From Carallia brachiata (taxonomy: Eukaryota; Streptophyta; Magnoliopsida; Malpighiales; Rhizophoraceae), in assembly GCA_021464245.1 (NCBI GenBank), contig JADCRB010000071.1, positions 2,480,001 through 2,544,000 on the forward strand: 64,000 nucleotides of DNA. Direction: 5' to 3'. A program made the translations under genes and the position numbers. Shown here piece by piece: positions 1 through 12,789 of the stretch. Below the pieces are notes generated by a model. It ran no database searches. It had not been told where the DNA came from and worked only from the letters and a program-made list of their open reading frames with translations. Within the stretch, counting starts at the first letter, position 1. The number at the start of each line of letters is the position of its first letter.

Positions 1-137
1 TTACAACATTCTTTATATGAAAATCATTCTTGTTAGAAAAGTAAAAAGAGACAAGAGGATATTATGGTAAAATCATCGCTCCTTCCCTGTTTAGGATCCC
101 AAACAATTACAACGGCTACATTCGCAAGCCGTAACAT

Positions 138-145
138 TATAAATA
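138..145 (+). promoter_or_regulatory. TATA box of NUP205-derived locus A
   Basis: A TATAAATA motif lies in a promoter-like setting and is followed by CT-rich, leader-like sequence. The same arrangement (short GC-richer stretch, TATAAATA, CT-rich leader) occurs at 51427 in front of the third related locus. This suggests that the duplications copied the promoter as well. Transcription itself is inferred, not shown. Confidence 0.45.
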
Positions 146-3100
146 GGCGTCTCCATCTCCAAGCCGCCTTCCCTCCTCCATAACCGAGTCCTCTTTCCTC
201 CGCCCTACGCCGACGTCGCCGGGCGGAGCCTCTCCCTGGCCATTCGACGCCGCCCTTCCTGCCTCCCAGTCTCTATCCTCTCCCGGCCATTGAAAATTGC
301 GTTGTCCACCAAAGTCTGGCCTCTGGAAACATCGTCAGTCTCACTCCGTCGATGGATCATCAAAGATTTACGGATTGTGAGCTTTTTCTAATTTTCTGTA
401 TCCTCTTTCCCCCTCTCTTTTCTTTTCTTTCTTTCTTCTTTGATATCAAACCAAACAAGATAAAATGCCAAGAATGTTCTTTGGTTCTCCAAAGATTCTT
501 CGTTAGTATTTAATTCTTTATCTTCTTGAAACTAAATTCCAACCTTTTCTTGAAAAAAAAAAAAATCTTTTCTATTCAGTTGATTGAGTCTAAGTTTGGA
601 GACAAGATGGAGTTTCGAACGGAAACTTCAGTAAGCAATTTTTTTCCTTTTTTTTTCTTATTGCTTCAATCTAAACTTTTGTCCTCCGTTTGTGCAGGCA
701 ATCTCCTTGTGCTATATGCGCCAGTGGCAAACTGGTGGAACTGTAAGATAAGTTTTTTCCGCCCTTCTGTTTCTATTCAATTATAAATTGTGTCAATCTT
801 CTTGATATTGGTTTCTTTTTCATTCTTCTTTCTGTTTATTGGTTCTTCATATAAATTCTATTTTCTTGTGTGTTTAGGGACAGTTCTTCATTGGATTTTT
901 TGGCTCTAAAGGGACATCTCTAACCATAACGTAATCTTGTTGGCAGAGTGAACAAGATGCCTCTGGATCCTAATAGAAATCCCAAATCCCCACTTCATGC
1001 GGATTTACCTTTTCAGTTTTCTCCAGTTTGGCGACTCCGACGATTCATGTGGAGATCCAACAACTACCAAAGACGGCAGTAGAATCCAGAGGCCCTGCAT
1101 ACCTCTTCTTCCTCCTTCGCCCTAACTTTCTTTCTTGCTTTTTGTTTGGTTCTTTCTTTCTTTAAGATTTGGTTTCTTGGGTTTTTCTTTTTATTTTCTT
1201 CTTTCTTGTTTTATCTTTTCATTCAACACACGTTAGGGCATTCTTCTTCTTCCTCCTCCGTCCTTTCTTTCTTACCTTTTGTTTTTTTTGCTTGTTTAAG
1301 ATTTGGTTTTCTTGGGTTTTTCTTTAATCTAACAAATAATTTAACAGATGATTTTTCTTAGAAGATTCTGAAAGCAGAAGGTCTAAGGTTAATTTCTTTC
1401 TCTTCCCTCGTTTGTGCACATGCTTGTTTTAACAGATTACTTCATAAACCCTAGCTATTGGTTATTCTGTAATACTAATCATGTTTGAGAATTCTTTATT
1501 TTCTTCAGACATTCCTTCGTTGGTTCTGTTTTCTTTTTTTTTTTCCAAAGTAATTGGATAATTAACTCATTCCTGGGTTGATTATGGCCTATATGATATC
1601 CATCTGTTACGTTTAGTTACATTGGGTGTCTTTGGGTGAGAATGTCATGATAATAGGCTCTGAGAACTGATACACTCACTAGCTCTAAAGAATTTTGTTG
1701 TTCTGACAGTTGTTCTTACCTTTTTTTCCTCAGCAATTTTATCTCTGTTTTCTCTTAAACTTTTTCTTTTTTGGAATTTCTGTTTAAGTGAGAAAGCTTC
1801 TTTTTTTTTTTTTTTTTTTGGTTGTTGTTGTTGTTTTTCTTCCCTCTGTTACATTATCTCCCACAATTCCAACGAGGCTGGGCTATGGTGATAAAATGTT
1901 TTTCTGTGAGCACGACCGGGTCATTTGACAGACCATCTGATCAGCTGCCTCAGCAAGATACGTGCTTTTCCCCTAGTCTAAGGTTTCCACTGAGTTTGGT
2001 CAGTATCAATGGTCATGGTTGGATTCTCTGAATTGCATCGTGGTAGCTGCATATGTGCACGATGCTTTAATTGGTTTTTAATACTTTCTGGTTGGGCATT
2101 GGCCTAAAATAATGAGGACAATGTTTTCGTATAGAAATGGCATTTGTAAAATGTGCTTCTGCTTCTTTTTCTCATCCTCAGTATATGTTTCCAAAAGGTT
2201 GAGAATTCTGATAAGATGTATCATGTTAAAGAATCATGTGATCATCATTATTATGAGAACTACCATTTTTGTTGCTGTAGTGGCATTTGAGTCGTTGTTT
2301 TATGATGGATTCTCTTGATCTTAATGTGATTAACTTTCTGTCTGTTTTTAGACAGGTTGTCAGTCATTCAGGAAGGGCGCTGCCATGACATGTGTTTGCT
2401 TCATTTGGAATGCTTGAATGCTGCTATAATTCATTACTATTTTTTATACCTACAATTCCATGAGAAGAAATATGATAGTTCTTTACATTTTTTGAATATT
2501 TACGTTATGCAAAGCTTCATTGTTAGCAGTTTTTGCCTTGGGATTGATTTGTGATGAATGAAATGTAGTGTCTTCAAAAATTAGTTCCTGTCCTTCTAGT
2601 CCCCGCATGTATACACTTACCTTTGTACCTTTTTTTTTTTTTTTTGGTTGCTTGAAAAGATAGTGCTGCAGAACTCATAAAGGTCAACAAGTCCTTTAAA
2701 CATCAGGCATGTTCTCCAACTCCTTTGACATTACTTGATGCTTCCATGTCAAATAGTTTGTGAGCCTCCTTTTCTCTCTATGCAGATTAACTTCAGTCTT
2801 CTTTTCTGGTTCGTTTTTGTATCAGTTGCTCCTAATATATACCTGATCAAGCACCTATACTTTCTCATAATGCCTTTAGGGTAGAATTTATTGATGTTAT
2901 ACCACCATGATTTTATTGTCTAAAAGGGTTGAGGATTTTCCCGTTATAAATTACAAGTCTTCTAATTCATGCCTAAGTGATATTTAGAGGACATTATTCC
3001 AATTTTGACAGTTTTGTTGGTGCTGCAAGGTATTACAATTGATGTTAATGCATGTCAGGAATGCTGGAAGGGAAGCAGTTTCGAGTTTCTTGGCAAATGC

Positions 3101-4300
3101 TGTGGCATAATAGTCTTGCTAGGACTATTTTTTTCGGTTTCTACTAGATAATGTTCTTCCATCTGTGGCGCACCAGGTTTAATATGATAATTTATTATTT
3201 GCAATATTTTCTTCTCTGCTTTCATGCTATTATTCTACACTAATTGTTGTCGTTCTTCTTTGTTATTCAGTTTGAGTCAAACCCATATTTTGCACTTGGT
3301 CTTTGCTTGTAGAGTATCAAACTGTTGAAAAGTTCATTGATCACAGCCTTGGAAGTTCCTCCTGCAGATTGGCCCTTCTTTAGTACACTATCCTTGTGTT
3401 TTGCTTGTCATTTCTATGCATTTATTATATTCTGAAATTGATTTTTCTGCTGGTTAATTGTTGCACGTTTTTGGATTTTTTGCCATTTTTTTGGTTTGAA
3501 ATAGGTTGCTACATGGCGTAGAGGGGCTAGGATTGGTTTGGACTCAGTCCAAGCCTTCCCTTGTCGGATTCATAGAGGAGGAGGATGACCATGCCATGCA
3601 CAACACACAAGTCTTGAGGGGATGAAGAGGGGAGAGGGAGCGAGATTGATTTGTACAGGTAATTTATATATTTGGACTTCTTCATGTAAGTAACAAGATA
3701 AATAAAGCATATCCCCTGTCTTTCTGTCGGTTTCTTTTCCAATCATGTTGCTAGCAGTTGTTTGTGATATGTGAAGCTAACATCAGTGGTCACTTTATAT
3801 TTCACAGAATTATGATAGCAAGATGGTCTATATGTACAATACTTGTTTGCACAACCTGATCACTTGCTTCTATTTGTACCCACTTGCCAGAGACATGGAC
3901 AGTCAAATTATTCAGCTCACTCTATATTTAAGAAACAACTGTTCAGAAAATGGAATTTGGAGGCCAAGAAAGAATGAGTTGGGGGATGATAACTTACAAG
4001 TGTAGCAACATTTGGCATGCAATGTGTCCACATTATTATATCCTAGTTTTTTTTTTCTCCAAAAAAAAAAAAGGTTCACACGGGCATCTTTCTTCTCCAG
4101 TTTAGATGTTAAATCATATGTTTAGTATGATACAAGGACGTGCATTTGTCAGATGTAGGAGGCTTGGCTTCTGCAGCATGCTTGGCTTGAGGGCTTGGCA
4201 GCTGCATGTAGACTTGCAGTAAATGAAGCAGAGGTTTGCTCAGGTTTCTTTTCTTTTAGTTCATGCCCTCATGTCCTTCCTGATTGAGTTCTACTAACAA
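140..4300 (+). pseudogene. NUP205: NUP205-derived partial gene copy, locus A (decayed)
   Basis: NUP205 is a large scaffold nucleoporin of the inner ring of the nuclear pore. Short translated blocks in NUP205 order can be read across this stretch. About 2660-2705 gives KDSAAELIKVNKSFKHQ. About 2820-2890 is a degenerate match to the block that reads VPDKSSIVS in locus B. About 3130-3175 gives LLDNVLPSVAHQ. About 3810-3895 gives MVYMYNTCLHNLITCF and then PLARD. The blocks are separated by intron-like DNA with stops, and several sit in different frames, so no full protein is possible. DNA similarity to locus B (6650-10950) and locus C (51330-55100) is obvious by eye around each block. The first ~2 kb (leader, CT-rich tracts, a 42-codon ORF near 970) could not be tied to NUP205. 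A transcribed non-coding derivative remains possible. Confidence 0.6.
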
Positions 4301-4751
4301 CAGGTTAGGTCAAAGACATTGATGAAGCAAAGAGATACACTTTTGCTATTTATTGAAACCAGATGAGCTTTTATTGAAACCAGATGAAAACACTTTTGCT
4401 ATTTCATTGGCAAACAAGGTGGTTACGTCACTAATGTTTTTGCCTCTGCAGGTTATTTCCTTCTGCCACCAAATCTTTTTATGCACTGATTAAAGTGTTG
4501 TGTTACTCGGTGACTTCTTTTCTAATTTTAAATGTTAGTTAACTCCCAGCCACACATATACAAAGGAAGTGAATCAGTTCAGTTTTTTTCACACTTCAAA
4601 GCTTTATTGTCTTTAAGGTAGGTGGGATTTCAAGGTACTGCAGAAGAAACTTCTTATTCGCATTCATGCAATGTAAATTAGGTGGTTGAGATTTCTTTTT
4701 TTCTTTTTGTATTTTCAACTTCTACTAATCATATGGAATGAAATTTAACAG

Positions 4752-4860
4752 GGTGGCCCTAGCACTGGAAACAGGAACTACGTTGCAACACGATGGCATT
4801 GCATCATTCTGGGTTCAGGGCTCTGGACCTGATAATATGCAATTAATACAAGTTGAACCA
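4752..4860 (+). other. Unidentified exon-like segment 1 (36 codons)
   Basis: A clean exon-like segment is preceded by a T-rich tract ending in AACAG and followed by GTATG. It reads open in one phase (1 + 36 codons), starting VALALETGTTLQHDGIAS and ending in QLIQVEP. It lies between NUP205-derived loci A and B and resembles neither NUP205 nor any family I can name. Further open stretches follow at about 5046-5215 (KFLQPNVQVEAQKEN and onward), again without a recognised family. It could be the relic of another gene caught in the duplication. Confidence 0.35.
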
Positions 4861-6006
4861 GTATGACGTACCTTCAATATTATTATTAAAGCTAAGAGTT
4901 GGTGAACTGTTGTTTTGAATAGTTAAGTTTTGATACGTTGATACATATTTTTGGTCATTTGCTTAAGCAGGTGCAGATTTCTCCTTAAATTTTTTTGTCT
5001 TAGATTTGGCCTCTTCAACCAGCGATTACTCACTTTTGCATACTTGTGAAATTTCTACAACCAAATGTACAAGTCGAAGCACAGAAGGAAAATTTTATGA
5101 GCAACATTGGGATCTATTATGTGGAAAATCTGATTATTCCAGCAAAAACAATTGGAAGGGAACCTGAAAGTGATCCCCACATTTTCTCCAGCGTATTTGC
5201 AAAAGGTAAAGGACTTGTGTTACTTCTAGCCAATCATTCTTTTTATCACCTATCTGTTCTATGTTCTGTTTCATACGGATACAGAATTCTTGAAGTTCTG
5301 ATTCGTTCCCCTTTTTCTCCCCGTGTGCTTGATTTCTACCTAACTACATGCCGATCTACAGGGGATTTGAAGGTATGTACTGTTTAACCAACATATTTGA
5401 ATTCTATTATATCATAATGATATTCATAACTCTCATGTTTCAAAGGAGTGGTTATTGCCAATTGTATGTAGATTTTCATGCATAACTATAAATAGATTTT
5501 TGAAGCATACTAGACTATTTTCAGATGGTATAAAATATACGAGATTTATGTAATTTCCTATGAAAACCACCCTAGCATGATGCAGGTGACAGAGATATGC
5601 AACTTCAAAAAAGATGAACTGATGACGGAAGAGATATCCATATGGAATTGTCATTCTGATAATTTGGATGGATAAGGCAACATGTGGACTCCAAGAACAA
5701 AATGAACTCATTAACAATTGGGGAGGTACAACTTTTTGTTTATCCCTGGCTGTTTGGAGTAATCGCACTTTGGTTTTAAGATTAAAGCTGGCTTTTGAAT
5801 TACTACACTACCAATAATTCAGACTGATGGATACTTGTTTATTGCCATTTCCATAGTCACACATAATTTAAGTTAATTAAAACAGTTAAAACTTAATAAG
5901 ATTTGATTTGGCTTGCCTCCTAGATTACTGTTATTGTTAGTTTATGGTTTTTGTAGCCCTAGTTCTGCTGGCAGTTTAAATTTGATTTTCTTCTTTCTCT
6001 GAACAG

Positions 6007-6277
6007 AAATTCTTGGAGCATGAATTTCTATTGAAAAAAATTATCTCTGAAGCCCTCACATATTTTGTTACAGAAGGCTGTGACGCGCCATTGTTCACAT
6101 GTTTCCTTGAGTGGGGTTCTGCCAAATCTTTAGTAAGTTTATTTTTGCTTTGTGGCTACACGTTTAAGTTTTGATTTCTGCAAAAGGTACTAACATCTCC
6201 TTCACTTGCAGATGCCTGGAAACTCATGTCGGAGGAAACTTGCAACTCTGATGAATGCGGCAACTCCAATTTTAGAT
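6007..6277 (+). other. Unidentified exon pair (42 + 22 codons)
   Basis: Two consecutive exon-like blocks with matching phase lie at 6007-6132 (42 codons, phase 0) and 6212-6277 (22 codons). A 79-bp intron with GT and TTGCAG borders separates them. The first reads KFLEHEFLLKKIISEALTYF and then VTEGCDAPLFTCFLEWGS. The second begins MPGNSCRRKLATLMNAA. The exact phase fit and absence of stops argue for descent from a real gene, probably the same source as the segment at 4752. I do not recognise the family. No complete ORF or obvious start can be assembled nearby. Confidence 0.4.
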
Positions 6278-6649
6278 GTAAGATATGTGTAATTCTGTCA
6301 TAAATGCATAATTTTCTCTACTTTTTCTTTGGCAGCTGCTTTACAAGCTTCACATTCACATGATGCACCTTCGATCTCTATTTATTGCTTCTATCCTGTT
6401 GGTTCTTGGGATCTTTTGAAAATAACTCATATTCAAATATAATTTATACCATTTAGAAGGAATCCCAAAAATTCAATGTTGTCGATTTAAAAGCTTATTG
6501 TTAGAATTTAAGTGATAGAAGGGATGAGTGCACAACATAGCTTTTTTTTAAAAAAAATTTCTTTTCTTGTTTCAATAGACAAAGAGTAGTGACCCAATCT
6601 TTTATATTCTTTTGTCTGATACTTGACTCAAAATGCATAATTTCTAACA

Positions 6650-9600
6650 TAGTATAGGAAGAGCCCTAGTTCAGTAGTCAGAAAAAGATGGTAAAATTAT
6701 CTTTCCTTCCCTGTTTAGGAATACATTCAAGAAGAAGTACAATGGCTAAATTGCATGAAAAATAAGTTAGAAGTTCCCCCGCTTACCTTACAAACCATAA
6801 CATTATCCGCCACCCCCTTCCCACTTCCTTGTCTCACCTCTCCTGGCCGTCTTTCCCAGTTGTTCCTACAAGTTAATAAATTGAGTTGTCAAGGAAGGTT
6901 GTTCCCGATTCATCCTCAATTTCGCTAGGTCTGTCAAGATATGAGCACCTTCTAATCTTCTCTTTTAGGAGAAAAAGTGAGTCCATTTAACCAAAAATAT
7001 AGGAATCAATTTTGTGATGCATGTTGCTGCATCCAATTTTCTGGATTTCAAGATTTTTCCCATCTGTGCAGGAGTTTGAATTGAAAATGGAATGGTCCCT
7101 TTGTTCCAGAAATTTTTTTCAACCCTGCAGACTTGGTTATGTACCTTGTTCAGTTATTTTGACTGCGGGAAACTGTTTTATGTTTCTGGTTAATTTTAGA
7201 AACAATTCAACATTCATTCTGTGTCACTTGATTCTTCCCAGGATGCATTTGGAACCTCTTCCTAAACAATTAATAGCATTTGTAAAAGCATCAAAGGTAT
7301 CTGCGGAGACATTAAGCATTTGAGCTAGTTTAGTAAGCATTAAGCTTTTTTTTTTTTTTTAAATAAAATGAAAGACAAACCATTTTATGCCTTGCAGTCT
7401 TTCTGAAAATGAAGGAAACGATAAGTAAACCAAGTCTGCAGCCTGCAGGTATGAACGAGGATGGACAAGCAGAGTGTGTTGACCAAGCCGTCAACTTCAT
7501 CCTGCCATCAACTTCTTCACCAGATACTCCATGAGATGTGCTTTAACAATTGATGCCTAATCAAATTTTGAGCTTTTGCAGCATTATGTTATCTGGTGGA
7601 AGCACAATTTTTCCTCGATTTGCTGAACAACTGTAAGTCCATGTTCCTTTCCCACCAGCTTATATCGTAAGTGTTATTTTGAGAGTGAGACACTGTTTAA
7701 CACTTTCTTCCATATCTTTTGAGTGAAATTTCGGGAGATGGAGCTCCAACCTCTTGTATCGGATGATTATCGAGCAAAGATAACTACATAAAAAGAGTGA
7801 CTCTTCAATCCTGGTTTTCTTTTTCTTTTTTTTTTTCTTGTTTTCTTTTCTTGATAACTACATAAATTATTCAACCTATCTCATCCAGCAGTTGCGAGTC
7901 TGAGATGGTCCAGGTCCAACCTTAATTGTGAACTCCACAACTTCAACATCCGCTGCCCAAAGCCATTGAGCATTTCTGCCCGATTCTAGGCACAAGTGGG
8001 GGATCCATTTTCTTCCTACCTCAAAGATCTTCCGATGCTCATATTCCAGCTGGGGTCCTCCTGTAAATTCTTATTTTCTTTAATTTTATTTTTTCAATAC
8101 ATTTTACTTGTGCTGAAATGAGATTAATTGATATTGATCATTAAAATTTAAACTATTTAAACAAATCACTTCTAAAAAAAATTCAAAAAAGTGTTACAAA
8201 TGGTTTTTATATCTGTAACTTTGGTCTGTGTTGGTCATCAGGGTTGGACTCTTTGCTGTGAAGGTTGGTAGCAGTGTAGTACACGAAGCTTGACTTGTTT
8301 TTTAATACCTTTGCTGCGAAGTTTGGTATCAGTATTATCACTAATACTACCCTTTCTTTTGATTTTGATTAATGAATCTCCAGTCTTCTATTGTAAATTT
8401 TGAAACCAAGTGATGACCTCCTTCTGAATTCATTTGATTCTATTCAAGTTCTTGATTTTGCCAATCATGAGGTAGATTGCTATTCTCTTTATTTTCCTCA
8501 AATTTCAGTTGACCTGCAACATGTATTTGGCATCAGCAGCTCTTTTTTATTTCTTTTTGTCTTTCATTTCTGGGGCTTGGTGAGACAAGAGCCATTAGAA
8601 ATTTTGCATCTTGCAGCAGGCCTTTGCCTTTGCTATACTAACAGTTGAGATTTAATTGCAGCTACACTATTAAGATTTTAGGATAACTTCAAGTGTGTCT
8701 TCTTCTATGCATAGGCTAATCAAGGACTTGAAGCTGAGCCTGTGTTGGACATTCAAAAGTATTTGGGAGATCTTATCATTGGAAGGTTAGCCAGCAATAG
8801 ATCCCTCCAGTAAAGGTTAAAATCTACTTAAATGCTTTCTGTTGCATCACCGGCCTAAAGTAAAGTACAGTAAGTTCTTAGTAATCTTGAGTCATGCTGG
8901 CCAGTTTTATTGTCATTTAAGCTGTTTCATATTACTGCCTTTATTATTTCTTTCCTTTTCATTTTTGTGGCAGTCCTGCATGAGTTCTTTTACTATCAAA
9001 GTGGAATGTGTGTAACTAAGTTCTTTTACTTGACAATTTAGCTGAAGAGAGAACCAAGTATGTTGTAGATAAGTTTGCGCTTCTTATTTTACATTGCTGA
9101 CAGATAAAATTTTGGTTTTCGACATATAGCCCAAGATGCATCTGCGGGCCAGTAATAGTAAAAGAGATTATCTATTTTAAGCTGTTGCAATAGTACTGTA
9201 ATTTTTCCAGTTCCCAGGTTCTAAAGATGCAAAGGATGCATAAAAAGATAGTGCTTGAGAACTCATGGAGGCTAACAACTCCTTTAAACATCAGGCATGT
9301 TCTCTAACTCCTTAGGCATTATTTGCTGACACTAAAATAGGTGCTTCCATTTCAAGTAGTTTGTAATACTCCTTTTTTTTTTTATTTAAGTATCTTCAGT
9401 CTTCTTTTCTTTCTTGTTTTCGTTTTCGTATCAGCTGCTCTGAATGTAGTACCTGATAAATCATCTATCGTTTCTCATAATGTTTCCTTGGGGGAAGAAT
9501 TTATTGAAATTGTAAGTTTGGACCATGATTTTTGGTTGTTTAAATAGGTTTAGGTCTTTCTGTTTATAATGTGCTAGTCCTTTTATTATTCATGCTGGAA

Positions 9601-10950
9601 GTGATAGTTAGAGGAAACAATTTTAATTTGGACGGTTTTGTTGGTGGTACAAGGTTTGTAAAATTGATAGTAATAAACGATGGGACTACTGCAAGGGAAG
9701 CAACTTCAAGTTCCTTGTCAAATGATATGGTCTAACTATGTTTTTTATTTCCTACTGGATAATGTTGTTCCAACTGCGGTTTCTAAAACTGATGTTAATA
9801 CATGAAGGGAATGCTGAGCAACTTCAAGTTCCTTTTCAAATGATTGAGACTAACTTTAAGTCTTGATTGGATTTCATTTGCCTTAGCTATGTTTTTCAGA
9901 TCTTACTGGATAATGTTCTTCCAACTATGGTTTACCAGGTTTACTACAAAAGCATGTTAGCCATTATTGTTGAGTTATTTACACTTTTTTCTTCTCTGCT
10001 TTCATGCTATATTTCTCTAAGGAAATTGTTGCCCTCCTACTTTGCTATGCAGTTTTGATATAAACCGCGATTTTCTACTTGGTCTATTCTTGTAGCTTTT
10101 CAACTGTTGAAAAATTAATTGATCTCAATCTTGGAATTTCTTCCTATACATTGGCCCTGCTTTCGTCCTCTACCCCTGTGTTTTGCTAGTCATTTCTGTG
10201 CATTTATTTCGTTCTGGAATTGCCTTTTCTGTTGCTTTAATTGTTGCACATTTTTGGATTTTTTGCTATGTTTCTTAGTTTCAATGTTGCTACAGAGTGT
10301 AGAGGGGTTAGCATAGGATGGGACTCAGCCCTTCCAATCCTTCCTCTCTTGGATTCTTAGATGAGGAGGAGGATCGTGCCATACACAAGCAATGCACAAG
10401 TCTAGAGGCATGAAATAGAGAGGGATTGACTTCTTCGAGCAATTTTCAAGAAGTAATAGGATGAATTGAACGCATCCCATGTCTCTCTCTCGGTTTCTTT
10501 TCCGTTCAGGTTGGTCACTGTTGTTTGTGAGATGTGATACGTTAGTGATCACTATATATTCCACAGAATCATGATGACGATATGGTCTATATGTGCAATG
10601 CTTATTTGCACAACCTGATCACTTCATCCACTTGCCAAAGACAAGGTTAGTCAGATTATTTAAATCGCACTATATTCAAGCAGCAACTGTCCATAAAATG
10701 GAATTTGGAGGTTGAGAAAGGAATGATTTGGAGGACAATAATTTACAAGCGTAGAAACATTTGTATCCTTTTTTCCAAAAAAAATGAGGTTCAAACGTTA
10801 GTTGACGAATATTTTTTTGTCCTCCACTTTAGATGTTGTTAAACTGTGATTTGAGAACACGTACTTGTCAGATTTCGGCGCATGCAGACTTGCAACAATT
10901 GAAGCAGAGATTTGAGCAGGTTGGCTTTCTTTCTATTCATTTAATTACAT
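6650..10950 (+). pseudogene. NUP205: NUP205-derived partial gene copy, locus B (decayed)
   Basis: This is the best preserved of the three NUP205-like copies at protein level. Blocks in order are SDDLLLNSFDSIQVLDF (about 8400-8458), WGLVRQEPLEILHLAAGL (about 8572-8625), NQGLEAEPVLDIQKYLGDLI (about 8718-8785), ALNVVPDKSSIVSHN (about 9440-9485), FQILLDNVLPTMVYQ (about 9895-9940) and MVYMCNAYLHNLITS (about 10580-10625). These match the N-terminal region of plant NUP205, from the first helices to the segment before the conserved HPLARD motif. Splice-like borders survive at several blocks, for example a GT right after 8459. Frame changes and stops between and within blocks prevent translation as one protein. 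The rest of NUP205 (well over 1,000 residues) is absent. Its first ~70 bp (from about 6690) resemble positions 60-130 of locus A, supporting a tandem origin. Confidence 0.65.
7594..7990 (+). pseudogene. Actin-family (ARP)-like exon remnant inside locus B
   Basis: After a TTTTGCAG acceptor the sequence reads HIMLSGGSTIFPRFAEQL and then meets a GTAAG donor. LSGGST is the hallmark phosphate-binding loop of actins and actin-related proteins, and the following F-P-x-x-x-x-x-L spacing also fits ARP2/ARP3-type proteins. Downstream, at about 7890-7985, a degraded stretch contains GGSIFFLP, which may correspond to the next conserved block (GGS/GGA followed by small residues). This is a short match only, 18 residues in one exon. 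It suggests a fragment of an ARP gene fused into the NUP205-like locus, but chance cannot be excluded. Confidence 0.3.
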
Positions 10951-11167
10951 CTTGCGCATACACTAAGTAAGGGAGATGCAGAAAATTTACAGGACCTACT
11001 TTCCATAAATTTTTCATGAAACAATTTTCTTCAAATATTTATATTTTCTCTTTACTTTATAAGATGTTAAATTGGACCAGGTTAAGTCTGAATGACTCTG
11101 TACCTCATTTCTTTGATTGCTTATTTGGATGAGAAAATGTTGGTATTCCAGTGTATTGATTTCGAAC

Positions 11168-11305
11168 GGTGTTTTGGTTGAAATCGCGACTGATATTTTT
11201 AAAACGAAAATTAAAATTTTTGAAATATTTATTATTTTTGTATTTTAAAAATTATCAATATTATTTAAAAAATATCAATTGTGATTTTAACCGAAAAATC
11301 GCCCG
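11168..11305. mobile_element. Small foldback (MITE-like) element
   Basis: The left arm starting GGTGTTTTGGTTGAAATCGC is an imperfect inverted copy of the right arm ending near 11305. The arms are about 60 bp each around a very AT-rich centre. There is no coding capacity. The arms resemble in style the element at 51151-51279 (both carry a TTTTGRTT motif near the tip), so they may belong to one family. Confidence 0.5.
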
Positions 11306-11604
11306 GTAAAAAAGCATCCGAGACATGCATACTTGCTCTATTTAGATATATTTCAGTATGTTCTGGTGTAGTTTCAGCATGCATGCATATTGGAGTATAT
11401 GTCAGCAAATTCATTCTTTTTTTCTCCTGTTTTGTAGGATTTCTTATTCGAGCTGCAACTTCGGCCACCCTCATCTCCACTGGGTACTTTCTGATAGGAA
11501 GTAGCCATTTTAAGGATTCTGATTCTCTCCCTTGTCCCTCTCTCTCCCTCTCTCTTTCTCTCTCTCTATCTCCCCTCACCCTCACTCCCAGCCCACTCAA
11601 TGGG

Positions 11605-11668
11605 CTCTTCGCGTCTCAATCTCATTGGTTATAAGCCTCTTCGCGTCTCAATCTCATTGGTTATAAGC
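11605..11668. repeat. Perfect 32-bp tandem duplication with CCAAT-type motif
   Basis: A 32-bp unit beginning CTCTTCGCGTCTCAATCTCA is repeated twice without mismatch (11605-11636 and 11637-11668). Each copy contains ATTGG (CCAAT on the other strand). It follows a CT-rich stretch at about 11525-11575. It may be part of an old promoter, but no gene was found on either side. Confidence 0.75.
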
Positions 11669-11699
11669 CTCCTCGGCGTCAGGAGGGCAGAAGAGCCAC

Positions 11700-12785
11700 T
11701 GACGAGTCCCTTTTTGGTCCGTCTAACAAAAAACAAATCACTACACGAAATTAAAAGAGATGGATAGGGTAATTTTACTTGGGGGTATTAGTGGGGCTTT
11801 TGGATTAGTTAATGGTGGTGTAGCCCAAAAATATTAGAGCTGGGCAGGTTGTCTTGGAATGAAGCCCGAAAAATTAAGGGATCGGTGGGCTATATTGGAC
11901 GTCAAACCCAGTCCATTCGTGTCTCGAAAAAAAAAAAAAAATCTTGCAGTCTGGTTCAAATAAATGATAATAATAAATAATACAATTCTATCTAATAATT
12001 TTATATAATTTATTTATTTTATTTTTTTTCATGAATTTATTATCTAACGGTTCATATTACTTTATTATTAGTTTGAAATTATCTAAGTAAAATTACTAAG
12101 ATCTTTCGAAATAAAAACACCTTTACTTGCCAAGTGGTGGCTAGTTGAATTCTTGAGAAATTTTTGTTTAATAATTTTACTATACAGCTTTTATGTAACG
12201 ATATTTAACAAATTATCTTTTTTTTTTTAAATTCTTTTTATTACCAAATTGCTACATAAATGTTACTATTTTATATTTTCTTTTATTTAACATAGATAAC
12301 TTATTAGATTTTTTATTCGCGGCATTAGTGTAATCAAATTACAATTTGTTGACTTCTCGACGAAGCGTCTTCTATGTTGGTCCGCGTTTTGTTCTTCGTG
12401 TACCATTTCCATGGTCAAAATACGAACGTTGACTCGGAAGGTGCTATTGGACGGTTTCAACACCACAGCCACACAAGAAGGCTGTTTAAAAATAAAATTT
12501 TATTTTCGTCAAAAATTTTTTTGCCGGCTTACCCATCTTTGATATGGCTGTGCTCTTCAAAGGGGTCAGTAGATCAATAGGGGGAAAAAAAGTCATATTT
12601 CAGCATGAATGGCCCACCGTCGGGGAACTAATAACAATGGGAAGAGAGAGTATGTCACATGGACATGGAAGGTTTTTTCAGGTCAACAGCTCATCTTCCC
12701 ACGTGAAGAAATGTGGTAATATGCATAGAAGCCACTGACCGAGTCATGTTGATTTGCAAGAATTAATCAAAAATGATTAATTAGG
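11700..12785. other. Intergenic stretch, no gene seen
   Basis: This is AT-rich sequence with short poly(A) and poly(T) runs. Small open frames around 12374-12738 have no recognisable domain, no splice context and no credible start context. A CACGTG (G-box core) is present near 12700, but no adjacent gene can be supported. Confidence 0.5.
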
Positions 12786-12789
12786 ATTT

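Noticed and set aside
11265..11634. Overlapping frames on both strands with Arg-Glu or Ser-Leu repeats
   Set aside because: Produced by the (CT)n microsatellite; no domain and no conserved context.
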